A stretch of DNA of 64,000 bases, taken from NCBI GenBank assembly GCA_949126835.1, contig OX421494.1:55742358-55806357 (forward strand). Reading direction: 5' to 3'. Position numbers and translations under genes: made by a program. This stretch comes from Anisus vortex. Its lineage: Eukaryota; Mollusca; Gastropoda; Planorbidae. A model generated the notes under the pieces. The model searched no databases. It was not told the origin of the DNA and saw only the letters and a list, made by a program, of their open reading frames with translations. Within the stretch, counting starts at the first letter, position 1. Every line of letters begins with the position of its first letter. Positions 34,480 through 45,937 of this stretch are shown here, piece after piece.

Positions 34480-35900
34480 TGGAGATTGGCTCCTGGGGTG
34501 GTTATGCCACAATCATTAGTGTCAGCTGACTGACATAGTTGACATATTTTGGCTTCTTGTTTGTCTGTGAGTATGTTGGCTTCGGTACATGTATGTGTGT
34601 GAATGGTAGGCTAATAGTTCTTTTTATTATTAAAACGAAAATAAACTGTAAAAATGTCTGTTTCAAATTATGTGTTGGGCTGTGTTAATGGATTACGTGA
34701 CGGTTCTAAATGTCAAACTGTAGCGATTGCCCATCGAAAATAATTTGTAGATAGAATTTGTTGATGTAGTGGACGTAATAATCTTTTATCTAGAAGGAAA
34801 GTCTGTAGACTTACACTTACACGTCAAGCTTGTATTTAGATGACTATTTTGTCTCAGATTCTACCAGCGTCTTAAAGCAAGCTGTTCCATATAGAAGGCG
34901 GCACAGATTAAATGGACGCACTACAAAGTACTTCCTTTTGTGTTCAGCCACACTTGGAATTTGATGGCTCGTGCTTTGATATCAGTTCTTGAAGGTAGGA
35001 AGGAGCAGTGCCATTTATACAACCGTACGTTACGGACATAATTTTGTGATTTTTTCGCTTCATACAACTTATAAAAATAACGAAACTGTTGTTTGATCAG
35101 TGCACATTGAATACATAGCCTACAGCTGTGACGTCAGCACTCTGGCCTTCTAGTTTAAGTAGGTCACGACGAGTGTAACGTATAAATATGTACAACAGAA
35201 TAAACATAAAAAAAACTGAAATGTTTAATGGTTGCTTAAACAATACAATTTAATCTTTACATTTCATCTGCATTATATTTTTGGTTGTTGTTTTAAAGTT
35301 GAACCAAAATACACACCAGTACAAAGACAATGAGAAAATAATATATATATATATAGTTCTAGTCCTATATTATAAATAAATTCCTAATTTTTTAAACATT
35401 TAGACACACACAAAACAACAAGCCCAATCATTAAAAATAAACCTACTAACAAATATACAATAAAACTAGACAAAAAAACAAGTTTATATAAGGACCCACA
35501 TTCACCATTACCAAAATGAAACAAATAGACAAACAACAAACCGAACAAAATAACAACAACAGTTCTTACAAACAATGACACAAAAAGTTATAAATACAAA
35601 CATAATATTGTAAAACCATTAAAAGTTGTAGACGAATTAAATAAATAAAAATAGATTCCTCAAAGTGAAATAAATAGATAATCAAATACCGTCTCTAATA
35701 GTTTTACAAATAAAAAAACAACAACTAAACACTTGTGCTGGACATGTTGTACCAACACTAACGCTAGCCTTATATTCAGTTTAAAAAAAAAGTGCGTGTA
35801 TGTTATACTGTATGTGCGTATATCTTATAGGCCTTTATATATCCTTCCCACTTCAGTTTTTAGTGTAATATTAAAACATTTTGCAGATAATAATTTTGTT
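34480..35900. other. No gene seen
   Basis: AT-rich sequence with one weak SINE family 2-like tail near 34770-34830 (GACGTAATAATCTTTTATCT). No coding signal on either strand. Confidence 0.5.
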
Positions 35901-35903
35901 TCT

Positions 35904-35932
35904 CCCGTCATTTTGACGGGCATAACTACTAG
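35904..35932 (+). mobile_element. Helitron-like 3' terminus, intact hairpin
   Basis: CCCGTCATTTTGACGGG forms a 7-bp stem. A 10-base spacer follows, then CTAG, then T. This matches Helitron 3' ends and the decayed copy ending at 7440. The 5' boundary was not found. Confidence 0.65.
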
Positions 35933-36359
35933 TATATAAATATTTATAGGGAAGAAAGAATGCAAAGAAATACATATTTTTAAAAAGTTGAATTATTTAG
36001 AAAAAAGGAAAAGAATCTAATTCAGATATGAATACTTGTAAAGTGTGTTGATGATTAGGGGAGGTGGGGTGGGGTAATGGGGCGAGGATGGTTGGGGAAG
36101 TGAGTTGAGCGAGAAAGGGGAGTTAATAATAAAGAGAAGAGTCAGTCAGGCCTGGAGTATCTAACTTGAAGTAGGAATGTACATTCTCTGCCAGAAGATT
36201 TTTTGGAGAAGAGACAAAAGAAGAAGATGATGGAAAAAAAAATTGTAAATCATTATTGGAGTATTTATCAAAGCGATCAAAAATATCTTCAGAAATGTGA
36301 GACTAGATTACATAGCTGTCAGGAATTCGAACTATTTTCAATGCTATGGAGATCATCTA

Positions 36360-36410
36360 AGTGGGAAGGGGGGGGGGGAAGGAGGGGGGGGGAAGAGGCA
36401 AATGCGTAAT
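36360..36410 (+). other. G-rich tract, possible quadruplex
   Basis: Two long G-runs separated by AAGGA within about 35 bases. Other G or C homopolymers occur at 2589, 9652, 10765, 58790, 58934, 59197 and 61199; their exact lengths may be assembly-sensitive. Confidence 0.6.
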
Positions 36411-36504
36411 TTTAGGAGGGGTGTTAGATTTTAAGTATATGTGGATACAATTTATTGCCAACAACGGCAACTGCTACAACACTGACAATTAATCTTATAA
36501 AATA

Positions 36505-36715
36505 GGTGACATAACTACACTTGGTGACTTACCGTAACAATTGATGACATTAGAGCAAATAATGACATGACTACAGTTAATAAGTCACTGACATATATAC
36601 TAACAAACGATGACATAAACCCAAGCAATGACATAACAACAACCAATGACATTACAACTGGTGACTTTACAACAGCTGATGATAGAACAACAAATGACAT
36701 ACCAACTGATGGCAC
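36505..36715. repeat. Degenerate minisatellite of AATGACAT/GGTGACTTTAC units
   Basis: About nine diverged copies of an 18-24 base unit with the core (A/G)(A/G)TGACAT followed by A/C-rich sequence. Old and irregular. Confidence 0.65.
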
Positions 36716-36719
36716 ATAT

Positions 36720-37945
36720 TATTAGTATAGTTCAGGTCTGTCTTAAACTGATATCTCTCTACTGAGGCTGTGTTCTTTAATGAAGTTCTGCTCTTGATTC
36801 CTTTGATAGAGATATCTTTATTTCTACCTCAATGACATGATCAGTTCTTCCAGCATGTCTCTAATGTCAGGCCAAGCAGGTGCCAATTTGGAATTTGTTT
36901 TTTTTCATGTCATGGTGGTGGGGGTGTGTGTGTAGGGAAGGGGGCTTAACTTTTGTGGGACAAACATTAACCAATTTCTTTTTTAGAATTTAGTACAGAT
37001 TTTGAACTCCAAAATTTGAAAGGAGGCTAGAACATCTCTACCCTCCCCATTGGTGTGACACAAGCTACTTTTTGCAATAATTTATTTAGTATGTCTGCTA
37101 GAGCCTAAAGAAATAACACAGTCTAAATGATATTTGGAGAGGAGATGGGCGCCGCCAAGTCTATCAAGCCCACTGAAAGGACTTATGGGTACCCAGTGTC
37201 GATTAGCTCACACCCATGACCAGCTCACCCCCCCCCCCACCCCCCATGACCATTAAGGTTAAGGGATACAAAAAAATGATAGTTGACATAATTTTACAGA
37301 AAGAAACATTGAACTAACATTTGTAATAACAAGTCAAACAAAAAACAAATGAACAAAGGACAAATGTAAAAAAACAACAACAAAATGAACAAATAATTGA
37401 AGTTTATTCAGAACGAGTTGTCTAGATACAATCCAATGCTGAAATTTAAAATAAAAAATTTGATTGGTTCTTCCACTAATATGAACCAATTTTTGTTTTA
37501 TTCCTGAATTTTTTTTTTAAATCAATTTTTTTATAACATTAAATCAAATTTGTAGAAGTAGAAGACTTACAAACCTGTTTATTTTTTCTTCACTACATAA
37601 AAATATAAAACAAATAAACAAACAAAAAAATTTCATAAATTGAGAACCTCTACACTATAAACTATGAACAAAGACAAAGAATCCACAAGATTTCCCAAAA
37701 AGCCATCTTTAATACAATATGTCCATCTACACTACAGCTAATGACTAGATAATATACATACAGGTCATGGAGTTATTCACAAAAATTCACAAACAAAAAT
37801 ATTTTATACAATGAATAATAAATAAATGAACCAAATGTACATTATTTAAAAAAAAATAATTGTAAAATTATTTAAACAAAAACTTAATGAAACAAACAAT
37901 GCTTTTATGCCACTTTTATTATTATGAAATTTTCTATTAACAATT
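36720..37945. other. No gene seen
   Basis: AT-rich with homopolymers and a C-run near 37226. No supported feature. Confidence 0.5.
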
Positions 37946-37949
37946 TTTA

Positions 37950-38170
37950 AATAACTTGGCTAAGAACAAAAATCTCCCTCACCCAGATAACTTGGCTAAG
38001 AACAAAGATCTCCATCACTCAGATAACTTGGCTAAGAACAAAGATCTCCCTCACCCAGATAACTTGGCTAAGAACAAAGATCTCCATCACCCAGATAACT
38101 AGGCTAAGAACAAAGATCTCCCTCACCCAGATAACTTGGCTAAGAACAAAGATCTCCCTCACCCAGATGG
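37950..38170. repeat. 36-bp tandem repeat, 6 copies
   Basis: The unit is AGATAACTTGGCTAAGAACA plus AAGATCTCCCTCACCC. Copies differ at two or three sites (CCATCA for CCCTCA, one CTAGGC). Confidence 0.95.
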
Positions 38171-38179
38171 AATGTCTTG

Positions 38180-40100
38180 GATTCAAAACATAAAAAAAAT
38201 TTCTTTTGGAATCGGGTGGCCGGCCCTATTTAAAGAACATTGATCCATATTTTTTAGACATAAAATGGAAATTTTTGTTATTTTACTCTAAATGAGCTAC
38301 CGTATTAGGCATCAATTTGAACTCTCAAAATGGAATGCAGAAATTATATTCTTTAAAAAAAATAAACAACGCAACATTGGAATTAACTCTATGGCTTTGT
38401 ACGAGCGAGGTCGGAAAAAAACAAAAATGACATCTTCCTATTTCCTAGTCATGAGTTTCTTTCTGCAAGTGATATAAAAAACTCTTAAAGCAACGAGGGA
38501 TCTGTACAAATAAATTAGGAAATGAAAGTACACAAAATAAAGATCATTAAAAATATACTGCGCAAATAATAATGTAAAAATAAAAGTATTCTAAGGTACT
38601 GAAACAAATAACACAATATGTGACTATTTACAAAAAATTGTTTAAATAAAACATCACATTTTCTTTTCGTATTTAACATAATATATAATATATAACACAA
38701 TATATAATATACCGTAATTTGAAGAGTAAAGTAAAACAAAAAGTGAAAACGTTAAATTTTTCTTTCTCTACAAAAACATAATACAATCAGCTCCAGGAAC
38801 CATACTGTAAGACTTGTAATACTTTAAAATATCAACTGGGCCCTGTCTCATTTGGTTTTAGGTTTTAATCAAAATCAAGGATATATTTTTTTATAAAACA
38901 AAGCAAATTGCAACAGAATAGCATAATGAAAATGTGTAAGTGCCCAAAATGTATGACTTGCGCTCTAACATTAATATTTATTTGTGACCTAATCAATAGA
39001 GCTGTGACAATGTTCCTGACCTCGATGAAGTGGTCAAGGAGCTGGGCACATGCAAGTTAAACCAGCTGCAATGAAACTACTTATTGAAGTTTCACAATTT
39101 TCATGATAACATTAACATACATAATCACAATCTTGGCTCTCTAAGAGGTTCTTGCAATAGGACTTGTAATGAATCCTATTCCAAGAGTTTATATTTCATC
39201 ACATTGCTTGGCGTTAAAAAAGGGAACATTACTCTCTGGGCGTTTGTAAATAAACAGACTAGAACCCAACTTCTCTTCAAGCGAGAGAACTAGCCGAGAT
39301 TACTCTCTTAGGAGCTCAAAGAACTAACCCTGCTGTATTCCAATCCGCTATAACTAAATTAATTGTGTCAATTACACCGCTACTGGTTTTTGAAATATTC
39401 ACATTACTTTCATGGAGCTACAAGAAATCACATGATTAAATGCCTTTGTTTTTATATGAGCTGGAATGATGGGAAAGGTAAAAAAATTGTGAAAAAACAA
39501 AAAAAACATGACCAAATATAATGTCTTGAACTCAAAAACACAAGTTAATAAATAATGTTAATAATTTTTGGAGACAAATAATAAAAAATTGTATATCGCT
39601 TAACATTTTTTTATCACTTATAATGCAAATTCACTTTATTTTCAATATTAAAAATAGGAATGATCTATTTCTAGAAAAAATCAATCAACATATAACAATA
39701 TCAGTAAATTAAAGTATGTCACAAGAAATATGTGTATATTTTTGAATGTATAGGTATGAATGAAGGGAATAGAGAACATCCCTACTGGGGGCGTACAGCC
39801 AACCACGAGTACGGTACAACGTAGAATATAATGCTGCGAGACAAGAACACAAAGTTTCTCTCTACGTAAAATAGTCACAGACCAGAAAAAAAGAATTGCA
39901 CGAGATGGAACAACAAGAGGTCAACAGTTTAAACAGATAAAAGTACTGCGATGTACTTTGTGTGTACAACAAACAGTGTACAAGTGTGTACGAAGGTGCT
40001 CAATAACAACAATATTACATAACAATGGCTGGTCTGACCTACATTACAATAGAGACCAGCAGTTTAAAATCCATCAGGGTCTATAATGTTATAAAGAAAT
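38180..40100. other. No gene seen
   Basis: AT-rich unique sequence. Frames are short and lack splice or family signals. Confidence 0.5.
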
Positions 40101-40105
40101 AATTT

Positions 40106-40450
40106 CTGGTCTGATCTATCTATATATGTGTGTGTGTTCAACCAATCATATTAATTAATTTAAAGACACATGACCTTATTGTCTCATATTATACTTTTAC
40201 AATTTCACTTCGGACATGTGTCTTCGCTAGCTAAGTGGATAACTTATCGACCCGGGTTCGATTCTCCAGTTAGTCTATTCTTTTTTTCTACAATTTATTT
40301 TATTTCAATAAATATTGCCTTAAAAAAAAATATTGTAAATCTAAGAGCAACACCGGTCAATTTAGATGTTTGTTAAATAAAAAAACTTCCCTTTTTTTTA
40401 CCTGATTACAATATTTAAAAAAAAATTACTTTCCTAAAAGTCTTCAGTTT
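40106..40450 (+). mobile_element. Helitron-like element with tRNA-like segment, 3' truncated
   Basis: Begins near TCTATCTATATATGTGTGTG, then GACCTTATTGTCTCATATTA and GACATGTGTCTTCGCTAGCT, then GGGTTCGATTCTCCAGTTAG. It follows the complete copy at 26914-27376 but lacks the GC stem-loop terminus. Part of the tRNA-like arm between the A- and B-box-like parts is deleted. Confidence 0.55.
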
Positions 40451-41084
40451 AAAAAAATCATTTCTCTTAAACCCACAGTTTAGACTCCATCAGGATGCTT
40501 AATGTTTTAAAGAAAAGATCACTGCTCTGACCTATAGTATTATATACACCTACAGTGTAGCATCCACTTTTTTAAGTCATCTAGTTGAAAAATAAATAAG
40601 TCCTGGTCTGACTATACCACAACACTAAAAAAACAAAAACAAGATAAAGTCATTTTGAGACTCAATAAATAGTCGACCCTAAGACACGAACAAAAAGAAA
40701 CATAAAAAAATGTTGAACAGATCTATACCTTCTTATTGTATTTATAATGTACTAAATGACAAAAGCGAGTCCTCTGAACTCTATTCTAATTTAGAAGATA
40801 AAATAATTTTTTTTTTTTTTTACCAAATTGAGATCTTTATGCAGGGTTAACAAAAATATTCACAACAAAATAATATAATTGAACGTTGTCTTTGCAGAGA
40901 TAAACAAATAAATAAAATGTCATTATTTTCTGGGTTTTTTTTTTGGCTCTACAGTTCTGTGTGTGAGCAGAGCTTTGATTCAGACCTAGAATCTGGCATC
41001 ATAGAGTTATAAAAAACAAATTAAAATGACAACTGTAATAATAGTTTTATTTGGGGGGGAAATCTGAGAAGTTCTTACAGAGAG

Positions 41085-43506
41085 ATGACTAAATGAAAGC
41101 TTAAGTCACCTTCAATGACTAAATGAAAGCTTAAGTCACCTTCAATGACTAAATGAAAGATTAAGTCACCTTCAATGACTAAATGAAAGCTTAAGTCACC
41201 TTCAATGACTAAATGAAAGCTTAAGTCACCTTCAATGACTAAATGAAAGCTTAAGTCACCTTCAATGACTAAATGAAAGCTTAAGTCACCTTCAATGACT
41301 AAATGAAAGCTTAAGTCACCTTCAATGACTAAATGAAAGCTTAAGTCACCTTCAATGACTAAATGAAAGCTTAAGTCACCTTCAATGACTAAATGAAAGC
41401 TTAAGTCACCTTCAATGACTAAATGAAAGCTTAAGTCACCTTCAATGACTAAATGAAAGCTTAAGTCACCTTCAATGACTAAATGAAAGCTTAAGTCACC
41501 TTCAATGACTAAATGAAAGCTTAAGTCACCTTCAATGACTAAATGAAAGCTTAAGTCACCTTCAATGACTAAATGAAAGCTTAAGTCACCTTCAATGACT
41601 AAATGAAAGCTTAAGTCACCTTCAATGACTAAATGAAAGCTTAAGTCACCTTCAATGACTAAATGAAAGCTTAAGTCACCTTCAATGACTAAATGAAAGC
41701 TTAAGTCACCTTCAATGACTAAATGAAAGCTTAAGTCACCTTCAATGACTAAATGAAAGCTTAAGTCACCTTCAATGACTAAATGAAAGCTTAAGTCACC
41801 TTCAATGACTAAATGAAAGCTTAAGTCACCTTCAATGACTAAATGAAAGCTTAAGTCACCTTCAATGACTAAATGAAAGCTTAAGTCACCTTCAATGACT
41901 AAATGAAAGCTTAAGTCACCTTCAATGACTAAATGAAAGCTTAAGTCACCTTCAATGACTAAATGAAAGCTTAAGTCACCTTCAATGACTAAATGAAAGC
42001 TTAAGTCACCTTCAATGACTAAATGAAAGCTTGTCACCTTCAATGACTAAATGAAAGCTTAAGTCACCTTCAATGACTAAATGAAAGCTTAAGTCACCTT
42101 CAATGACTAAATGAAAGCTTAAGTCACCTTCAATGACTAAATGAAAGCTTAAGTCACCTTCAATGACTAAATGAAAGCTTAAGTCACCTTCAATGACTAA
42201 ATGAAAGCTTAAGTCACCTTCAATGACTAAATGAAAGCTTAAGTCACCTTCAATGACTAAATGAAAGCTTAAGTCACCTTCAATGACTAAATGAAAGCTT
42301 AAGTCACCTTCAATGACTAAATGAAAGCTTGTCACCTTCAATGACTAAATGAAAGCTTAAGTCACCTTCAATGACTAAATGAAAGCTTAAGTCACCTTCA
42401 ATGACTAAATGAAAGCTTAAGTCACCTTCAATGACTAAATGAAAGCTTAAGTCACCTTCAATGACTAAATGAAAGCTTAAGTCACCTTCAATGACTAAAT
42501 GAAAGCTTAAGTCACCTTCAATGACTAAATGAAAGCTTAAGTCACCTTCAATGACTAAATGAAAGCTTAAGTCACCTTCAATGACTAAATGAAAGCTTAA
42601 GTCACCTTCAATGACTAAATGAAAGCTTAAGTCACCTTCAATGACTAAATGAAAGCTTAAGTCACCTTCAATGACTAAATGAAAGCTTAAGTCACCTTCA
42701 ATGACTAAATGAAAGCTTAAGTCACCTTCAATGACTAAATGAAAGCTTAAGTCACCTTCAATGACTAAATGAAAGCTTAAGTCACCTTCAATGACTAAAT
42801 GAAAGCTTAAGTCACCTTCAATGACTAAATGAAAGCTTGTCACCTTCAATGACTAAATGAAAGCTTAAGTCACCTTCAATGACTAAATGAAAGCTTAAGT
42901 CACCTTCAATGACTAAATGAAAGCTTAAGTCACCTTCAATGACTAAATGAAAGCTTAAGTCACCTTCAATGACTAAATGAAAGCTTAAGTCACCTTCAAT
43001 GACTAAATGAAAGCTTAAGTCACCTTCAATGACTAAATGAAAGCTTAAGTCACCTTCAATGACTAAATGAAAGCTTAAGTCACCTTCAATGACTAAATGA
43101 AAGCTTAAGTCACCTTCAATGACTAAATGAAAGCTTGTCACCTTCAATGACTAAATGAAAGCTTAAGTCACCTTCAATGACTAAATGAAAGCTTAAGTCA
43201 CCTTCAATGACTAAATGAAAGCTTAGGTCACCTTCAATGACTAAATGAAAGCTTAAGTCACCTTCAATGACTAAATGAAAGCTTAGGTCACCTTCAATGA
43301 CTAAATGAAAGCTTAAGTCACCTTCAATGACTAAATGAAAGCTTAAGTCACCTTCAATGACTAAATGAAAGCTTAAGTCACCTTCAATGACTAAATGAAA
43401 GCTTAAGTCACCTTCAATGACTAAATGAAAGCTTAAGTCACCTTCAATGACTAAATGAAAGCTTAAGTCACCTTCAATGACTAAATGAAAGCTTAAGTCA
43501 CCTTCA
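41085..43506. repeat. 30-bp satellite, about 81 near-identical copies
   Basis: The unit is ATGACTAAATGAAAGCTTAA plus GTCACCTTCA, holding overlapping palindromes AAGCTT and CTTAAG. Almost all copies are identical. Four copies lack AA (28 bp, near 42031, 42329, 42837 and 43135), and these markers are spaced 298, 508 and 298 bases apart, a higher-order pattern. Two further variants (TTAGGTCACC) lie 60 bases apart near 43225. The minus strand reads as SFHLVIEGDL decapeptides for up to 322 codons because the unit is stop-free; I do not treat that as a gene. Confidence 0.97.
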
Positions 43507-43890
43507 AGATACCGTACCAGTTACTGAAACACACATAAAAAAAATATTTTTATTTGGCACTTTTAAAAAGACAGACTAAATGGAGTTATATTACAGTTTT
43601 GACATCAGAACCGCCCCACCCTCCGAACCCGTTTTAGCAATATAATTTAAAGTATTCTTTAAAACTTATAATTTCATTTCATTGCCCCTGCACATGAGAA
43701 AACTATGTTGGACATGAAGTATTCATGACAGCTATTTGGTTTAAGTGAATTAAAAGTAATTCTACATGAAATTTCTGTCTATATTTAAGTACATAACCTT
43801 TTATATTTATCTTGAATCTTTAACAAAATTTCTTTGAAGTTTACACATACAAGAATAGATAACTCCTGTGAAACGAAATACACCAAATGT

Positions 43891-43896
43891 TTTATT
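43891..43896 (-). promoter_or_regulatory. Candidate polyadenylation signal AATAAA
   Basis: AATAAA on the minus strand about 133 bases past the stop codon of the terminal exon at 44029-44161. A canonical hexamer at an ordinary 3' UTR distance. Confidence 0.45.
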
Positions 43897-44028
43897 AATA
43901 CCATTCGATTATATCATCCTTTAGCCTATTAGAGCAGTCTGGCTTTTCATCCCTTACTATCCCAGAATATTTACCCAGCCGGCCATTGGTGGGAGCACCA
44001 TAGCTGGGCGCCCACCCCCCTGCACGGC

Positions 44029-44161
44029 TCACAAGTCCCAGCTGAAGAGGTGATGCTTGACCAGCATGTCCTTCACGCCTTCCTTGAACGGCCGGAACGA
44101 GTCCATCTGCTTGGGCAGTTCCCAGTCCCTGGACAAGCTGAAAGAGAACTGGCTGAGCAGC
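44029..44161 (-). CDS. Terminal coding exon, HHLFSWDL family, copy 1
   Basis: A 133-base GC-rich coding island. It follows the acceptor GTTGCAACAG, starts in phase 2 (one base, then 43 codons), and ends at TGA. The peptide runs [10 protein letters not shown], a W-E-L-P block, then [18 protein letters not shown] at the C-terminus. Aligned with the exons at 52143 and 57133 it shares length, acceptor phase, F-x-F/R-x-L, E-L-P, D-M-L and HHLFSW. Conservation of the amino acids against silent change argues for coding. I do not recognise the family, and no upstream exon was found here. The gene may continue at higher coordinates beyond the window. Confidence 0.65.
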
Positions 44162-44939
44162 CTGTTGCAACAGCAGCCAGGTGAAATGTTGAGCAAGTTA
44201 TAACAGGTTAAAGGCAGGCTCAGCAAGTGATAACAGATTGAACAAATGCTACAGGTTTAAATGATAAACAGATAGCAACTTAATTTCCTGCAAAGTTAAC
44301 TGAATAAAATTTTGAACAATACTATCAATATCAAAAAAAAATAATTGTATATAAAGTAAATTGTGTGTAAAGTATATGTCTAGAATAGTAACATTATTTT
44401 CTTTATTGCATACAAACTTTGCCTATGACATATTACACTAAATAAAAAAAAGTATAGGCCTACTTTTTAGAAATAGAAAAAATTTACATATTTATGCATA
44501 TATTGTTACTCGTTACATCTTGAATATATAAATCATTTTATTTCTTTGGTCATGAAGGAACCACAGCGTAACAAATATATTATTGCTTGAAAATTTTACA
44601 AAGTGTAATAAATAAAGTCACAAATGAGCAGAAAACATCAAATACATAGCTCTACTCACAACATTTATATATATATCTATGTCTATAAGATATATTATAG
44701 AGAAATAGATAAGTATTTACAACAGCTTTGTAGGATACCAATGTCAATAGTAAAGTTTAGCATTACCTAGAAATCATATCACATCAAACACTTAGTGAGC
44801 AAACACAGAAAGTTACCAAGCAAAAATTTAGTTACAATAAGTCAATAACAATCATGCAATGACTAGTTTATTCTATTATACAGTTATTCATTTATATATA
44901 CCATACTTATATATACAAAAACATGTAAAAGAATGGTCG

Positions 44940-45130
44940 TCAAACTAAGGCCCGCGGGCCAGTTACTGTAAACCAATATGCAATATAACATAAACTTATT
45001 TATTGCAGTTTATTCTATATAATATATTTATTTATTTATATATATCCATACACATCTAAAGGAACAGTTGTCATACTAAGGCCCGCGGGCCAGTTACTGT
45101 ACATCACTGTGCAATATAACATATACTCAT
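44940..45130. repeat. Imperfect direct repeat around GGCCCGCGGGCC
   Basis: CTAAGGCCCGCGGGCCAGTT occurs twice, about 133 bases apart, with TATGCAATATAACATA-like sequence after each. The GGCCCGCGGGCC palindrome beside CAAACTAA resembles a common hAT-type miniature end, so this may be a duplicated transposon fragment. Confidence 0.6.
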
Positions 45131-45937
45131 TAATACGTTGTGCCCAATAAACTCCTGTTGAAAAAGCTTGAGGACCTTTTCGTCTAGAACAATAAAACTA
45201 TGTCGACAAATTCAAGGAAAAATGACTCTTAATTTTTGGACTCAAATCAAGTTAATCTCTAGCCTCCCTTTCTTTTTTTTTTGGTAAATTGAGGAGAAAG
45301 GAGGAAAAGAAGAGTGAATTTATAATAGGAACAATTTAAAGAACAAAATATGCAAACCAAAGTCATTTTATAAAATTACTTTGGCTTTATGGGTACCGTA
45401 ATTATTTAAAAAAAAAGATAAAATGTAAACAATGTTAAATATAAGCAAGATACATAACGTTTCATGAAAAAAAAAAATACAAAAAATTTTGCAACATTTA
45501 GATTTTCTAAAATGATTTATGGACTGTTTTTTTTAAATATACACTCTCTACATCATATGAGTTGTTTGGTGTATTAAATTCATTAAAAGAAAAAAGAAAG
45601 TTTGTGACAAAAATAAAAAGTTCAATTAAAAATATTGTCATTTCAGGTATTGGTCCCAGAACTTAAGAGTAACCCAGCAACAGGCAAGCCAAAACATATT
45701 CGACAAACAGAAACTGAAGTCACAAAACTCAAAGGACGGCCAATTAAATTAAAAATACACAAAAACTATTTTTCCACTACAAAGCTTATTGCATCATTAT
45801 TATCACATTGCAATCCAGCATAAAAAAACATAATTTTATTATCATTGAATTTTAAGATTCATTCATAAAAAACTCAATAAAGAAAAAAATTAAAACCAAG
45901 GCTGAAAAAATAAAACCCAGCAAGCCAATAAGTTAAA

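Noticed and set aside
41075..43147. Decapeptide-repeat protein SFHLVIEGDL, up to 322 codons.
   Set aside because: Purely the translation of a 30-bp satellite. The 28-bp units shift the frame without any sign of compensation, which a selected protein would avoid.
41085..43506. AP-1/Maf-like binding-site array (TGACTAA and AAGTCA in each unit).
   Set aside because: The half-sites do not form a canonical TGAGTCA, and any short motif inside an 81-copy satellite is automatically repeated.
45635..45823. A plus-strand 62-codon frame after an ATTTCAG acceptor-like site.
   Set aside because: AT-rich codon use, no donor, no family resemblance and no partner exon.
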